This document shows, piece by piece, positions 61,317 to 64,000 of a stretch of DNA of 64,000 nt. Made by a program: the position numbers and the translations under genes. The DNA is taken from the NCBI GenBank assembly GCA_041655765.1, contig JBBAEU010000011.1:1-64000 (forward strand). The letters run 5' to 3'. The stretch's first letter is position 1. Each line of letters starts with the position of its first letter. The notes under the pieces are model-generated. The model was not told where the DNA came from. It worked only from the letters and a program-made list of their open reading frames with translations, and did no database searches. This DNA is from Brumimicrobium sp041655765 (GTDB taxonomy: Bacteria; Bacteroidota; Bacteroidia; Flavobacteriales_D; Crocinitomicaceae).

Positions 61317-62522
61317 ATGAAGTTTACGGCACTAAAATTAAATGAACAACTTTTAGAAGCAATTGGATATATGGGGTTTAAGGATGCTACGCCCATCCAA
61401 GAAGCTGCAATTCCTGAGATTATGGCAGGAAAAGATTTAATCGGATGTGCGCAAACAGGAACGGGAAAAACAGCGGCTTTTGTTTTGCCGATTCTTCATC
61501 AATTGACAGTTGAGCCTTCGGATAGTGTAAATACATTAATCATCGTTCCAACGAGGGAACTTGCTATTCAAATTGATAATCAAATTCAAGGATTAAGCTA
61601 CTTTGTTGGAGCAAGTTCTGTGGCAATTTACGGCGGAGGCGATGCAAAAGATTGGCAAATGCAAAAGGAAGCACTTGCTAATGGTGTTAATATTGTTGTG
61701 GCAACTCCTGGGAAATTGCTTTCTCACATAAAAATTGGAAATACTGATTTTTCTAACTTAAAACAATTGGTTTTAGATGAGGCAGACCGTATGTTAGATA
61801 TGGGTTTTATAGATGATTTAAAGTCTATATTTGAAGTATTACCCAAACAAAGACAAAACTTAATGTTTAGCGCAACAATGGCTTCTGAAATAAGAAGTTT
61901 TGCTCGCACGTTGTTGAAAAATCCTGTCGAAATTAACTTCTCTTTATCGAAACCTGCTGAGGGTGTAAAACAAATGGTTTATCTCGCTTATGATGAACAG
62001 AAATTACCTCTAATTAAGCATATTTTAGACCAAAAGAAAGATTACCAAAGAATTTTAATTTTCTCTTCGACGAAGGCTAAAGTTGGTAATATTGTTCAAT
62101 TCTTAAGGAAAAATGGCTATCCAAAAACAAAAGGAATTTCATCGAATTTGGAACAAGAAGAAAGAGAAGAGGTTCTTCGTGGATTCCGCTCAGGTAGAAT
62201 TCCTTTGCTAGTAGCAACCGATGTTATGAGTAGAGGAATTGATATTAAAGAGATTAATATGGTTATTAATTTTGATTTTCCAAGAGATGCTGAAGATTAT
62301 ATCCATCGGGTTGGAAGAACGGCAAGAGCAAACACAGAAGGTGAAGCCATTTCTTTAGTAAACCCAAAGGATATGCCGAAAATTGATAAAATTCAGCGGT
62401 TAATCGAATCCAAAATCCCTCAAGGGAAATTGCCTGAAAAACTCGGTGAAGGACCAAAATGGCAAGCAGCTGATAAAAAGAAAAGGAAGCAATTTTATCG
62501 AAAAAAGTTAAAACAAAAATAA
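61317..62522 (+). CDS. DEAD-box RNA helicase (RhlE-like)
   Basis: 401 residues. The Q motif is GFKDATPIQEAAIP, Walker A AQTGTGKTAAF, then PTRELAIQ, ATPGKLLSHI, LDEADRMLDMGF, FSATMASEIRSFA and, in the second domain, VATDVMSRGIDIKEI with HRVGRTARAN. A short basic tail (KKKRKQFYRKKLKQK) ends the protein. It remodels RNA in ribosome assembly or mRNA decay. The lipoprotein gene follows 8 bp downstream. Confidence 0.94.
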   Translation: MKFTALKLNEQLLEAIGYMGFKDATPIQEAAIPEIMAGKDLIGCAQTGTGKTAAFVLPILHQLTVEPSDSVNTLIIVPTRELAIQIDNQIQGLSYFVGASSVAIYGGGDAKDWQMQKEALANGVNIVVATPGKLLSHIKIGNTDFSNLKQLVLDEADRMLDMGFIDDLKSIFEVLPKQRQNLMFSATMASEIRSFARTLLKNPVEINFSLSKPAEGVKQMVYLAYDEQKLPLIKHILDQKKDYQRILIFSSTKAKVGNIVQFLRKNGYPKTKGISSNLEQEEREEVLRGFRSGRIPLLVATDVMSRGIDIKEINMVINFDFPRDAEDYIHRVGRTARANTEGEAISLVNPKDMPKIDKIQRLIESKIPQGKLPEKLGEGPKWQAADKKKRKQFYRKKLKQK

Positions 62523-62530
62523 AATTAAAG

Positions 62531-63169
62531 ATGTTAAAAAGAGGTTTTATTGTTTTGTTAGGAATGGGTATATTCCTTGTTTCTTGTATAAGTAACGAAA
62601 CTAGTGAGACATCATCCGAAGAAGTTGAAATTACTCATTACGACAGCTTACCTGAGGGAAAGTGGAATGGGGAATATATCGAAATTGTAGATGAAGATCG
62701 CCCTGAGATAAAAAGAAAAAGTTTAGGCTCAGATTTCTATAATATGGGAAAAGCACATATTGAAATTGATGGAGACTCTTTGGATTTTAGAACCTTTGAA
62801 AAGAAACGAAATGTTTTATCTTTTACTAAAACAAGAATCAAAGCATTTATCCAAAACGCATTCAACGAACGGGTGGTAATTCAATTTAACAAAAAAGGGA
62901 TTGACACTAATTTTAAAGGGAAATACAAGGGAGCTATGAACAATGACGGGAACCAAACTTTTACACTAACTGTATTTAAAAATGTTGATGGAAAAGAGGT
63001 TGAATATCAATTGCAATCAGGAAGTGCGGAACTGATTGATTTCCAACCGCGTTTAGGTAATTTTGAATTTACTGTAAAAGGAAGGTTGATATCTGAAGAA
63101 GGAACGGAACTTCCAATTGAAGTGGATATAAATATTCGTTTTGAAGAAGCAATAATGATGGTGGATTAG
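62531..63169 (+). CDS. Hypothetical lipoprotein
   Basis: 212 residues. The signal peptide has lipobox LVSC (GFIVLLGMGIFLVSCISNE). The mature part appears beta-rich and duplicated in layout (GKWNGEYIEIVDEDRPEIKR; KGKYKGAMNNDGNQTFTLTV), suggesting a small barrel. Family unknown. It is 8 bp after the helicase gene and its stop overlaps the convergent thioesterase stop by 4 bp. Confidence 0.75.
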   Translation: MLKRGFIVLLGMGIFLVSCISNETSETSSEEVEITHYDSLPEGKWNGEYIEIVDEDRPEIKRKSLGSDFYNMGKAHIEIDGDSLDFRTFEKKRNVLSFTKTRIKAFIQNAFNERVVIQFNKKGIDTNFKGKYKGAMNNDGNQTFTLTVFKNVDGKEVEYQLQSGSAELIDFQPRLGNFEFTVKGRLISEEGTELPIEVDINIRFEEAIMMVD

Positions 63170-63693
63170 GAAATATTGTCTTCCAAAAATATCTTTTTTA
63201 ATTCGGTTGCTTCGCCTGGTTTCATTCGTCCTGCCAAAATCAAACTCAATTGTTTCCGCTGTAAGGCACTTGCATATCTTTCCTTTTCTAGCTCAGTTTC
63301 AGGAATTAATTCAGGTACATCAATCGGTTTTCCATTTTGGTCAACAGCTACAAAAGTATAAATCGCTTCATTGTGTTTCTTTCGCTCGCCAGAAATGGGG
63401 TTTTCAACATAAACATCTACAAAAACTTCCATGGAACTTGTAAAAGCACGAGAAACAGTTGCTTCTAAAGTTACAATATCCGATTCTCGAATTGGAGAAT
63501 CAAACGAAACATTATTTACAGAGGCAGTCACAACTATTCGACCAGAGTGGCGTTGTGCCGTAACAACTCCCGCAACGTCAATCCAAGCCAATAATTCTCC
63601 TCCAAATAAAACTCCATGTGGATTGGTGTGATTGGGCAATACAATATTTGTCATAATCGTTTTTGAGTCACTGGATGTTTTTGTCTTTTTCAT
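63166..63693 (-). CDS. Acyl-CoA thioesterase, hotdog fold
   Basis: 175 residues from ATG 63693 (MKKTKTSSDSKTIMTNIVLP). The YciA/BACH-type signature is present: HTNPHGVLFGGELLAWIDVA, with VTASVNNVSFDSPIRESDIV and a C-terminal tail. It hydrolyses acyl-CoA to free acid. The frame also has an ATG at 63708, but a minus-strand TAAATTTG box at 63710-63717 would put transcription start downstream of it, favouring 63693. Confidence 0.88.
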   Translation of the reverse strand: MKKTKTSSDSKTIMTNIVLPNHTNPHGVLFGGELLAWIDVAGVVTAQRHSGRIVVTASVNNVSFDSPIRESDIVTLEATVSRAFTSSMEVFVDVYVENPISGERKKHNEAIYTFVAVDQNGKPIDVPELIPETELEKERYASALQRKQLSLILAGRMKPGEATELKKIFLEDNIS

Positions 63694-63709
63694 ATTGTTT
63701 TCTTTCATA

Positions 63710-63717
63710 CAAATTTA
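63710..63717 (-). promoter_or_regulatory. -7 box TAAATTTG for the thioesterase gene
   Basis: CAAATTTA on the plus strand ends one base before the longer frame's ATG (63708) when read on the minus strand. It argues for the start at 63693. Confidence 0.5.
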
Positions 63718-63812
63718 CAGAAACTTCTGTAAGAATAAGAAAAGAGTTTATATGAGATGATTGTGTTTTTGATTAAAATCATGTTTTTCTAAAAATAACA
63801 CAGTAAAACTTC

Positions 63813-63820
63813 TAAATTTG
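63813..63820 (+). promoter_or_regulatory. -7 box TAAATTTG for the tatD gene
   Basis: TAnnTTTG match 20 bp before the ATG at 63841. No clear -33 element. Confidence 0.45.
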
Positions 63821-63840
63821 CTATAAAAATTCATAATCTC

Positions 63841-64000
63841 ATGATAGATACACACACGCATTTGTATGTAGAACAATTTGATGACGATCGCTCTGATATG
63901 ATAGAACGTGCAATTAAAAATGGTGTTTCTAAGTTTTTATTACCAAATATCAACGTCGATACAATTTCTGAAATGGAAAAAATGACAGTTAACTTTCCTA
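63841..64000 (+). CDS. tatD: TatD-family metal-dependent nuclease, 5' part
   Basis: The frame runs off the right edge after 53 codons. It begins MIDTHTHLYVEQFDDDRSDM, where DTHTHL is the metal-binding start of TatD-family DNases, followed by KFLLPNINVDTISEME, which matches the family's second segment. The N-terminus fits well at ATG 63841. The subfamily (TatD or YcfH type) cannot be told from this part. Confidence 0.85.
   Translation, partial: MIDTHTHLYVEQFDDDRSDMIERAIKNGVSKFLLPNINVDTISEMEKMTVNFP

Overview
The window is chromosomal DNA of a Bacteroidota bacterium, most likely a member of the Flavobacteriales. The evidence is low G+C, TAnnTTTG-type promoter boxes, the tRNA-tuf-tRNA-Trp-secE-nusG-rplKAJL-rpoBC order, a RicT-GldH pair, a subtilisin with a type IX secretion (T9SS) tail, MenB, and a LytS/LytTR two-component pair with a propeller sensor. 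I cannot name the genus. Both ends cut genes: a surface adhesin on the left and a TatD nuclease on the right.

Layout. 1-2494 (-): N-terminal part of a large secreted protein with a glycine-rich domain and near-identical 80-residue repeats. 2.7-8.2 kb (+): an alanine-type Na+ symporter with an unusual periplasmic N-terminus, a helix-hairpin-helix membrane protein, an acyl-CoA dehydrogenase, rpsU and xerC. 8.4-21.5 kb (+): the translation/transcription core, with five tRNAs, tuf, secE, nusG, four ribosomal proteins and rpoBC, plus clear terminators and a hairpin between rplL and rpoB. 21.5-35.9 kb: a DUF3467 protein, lpdA, a large outer-membrane protein, mgtE, a universal stress protein, the Mrp/Nfu iron-sulfur pair, lipoproteins, recQ, an M20 amidohydrolase and a metallo-beta-lactamase-fold hydrolase. 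36-52.5 kb: the propeller kinase and its LytTR regulator, plsC, fbaA, accD, the S8 protease, a CoA-transferase B subunit, gldH-ricT, xerD, aroQ, rnc-fabF-acpP and engB.

52.5-61.3 kb is the accessory stretch. Its core is a segment (52537-56804) inserted exactly between the 3' ends of two convergent genes, engB and a suppressor-of-fused-domain gene. The 51-bp ancestral spacer is repeated perfectly on both sides. The segment has short imperfect terminal inverted repeats and an 80-bp subterminal direct repeat. It carries three secreted or lipoprotein genes, and an intact IS4-family element (18-bp imperfect inverted repeats, 9-bp target duplication) sits inside it. No recombinase of its own is visible. 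Further right are menB, a heme-motif lipoprotein with a DUF4920 partner, and a zeta-toxin-like kinase overlapping a 52-codon gene that may be its partner. Repeat-rich spacers lie between them. 61.3-64 kb returns to ordinary genes: a RhlE-type helicase, a lipoprotein, an acyl-CoA thioesterase and tatD.

Gene functions are read from motifs and family knowledge; no database search was run. The most interesting observations are the island at engB, with its nested and permuted repeats, and the zeta-like kinase/small-ORF pair.
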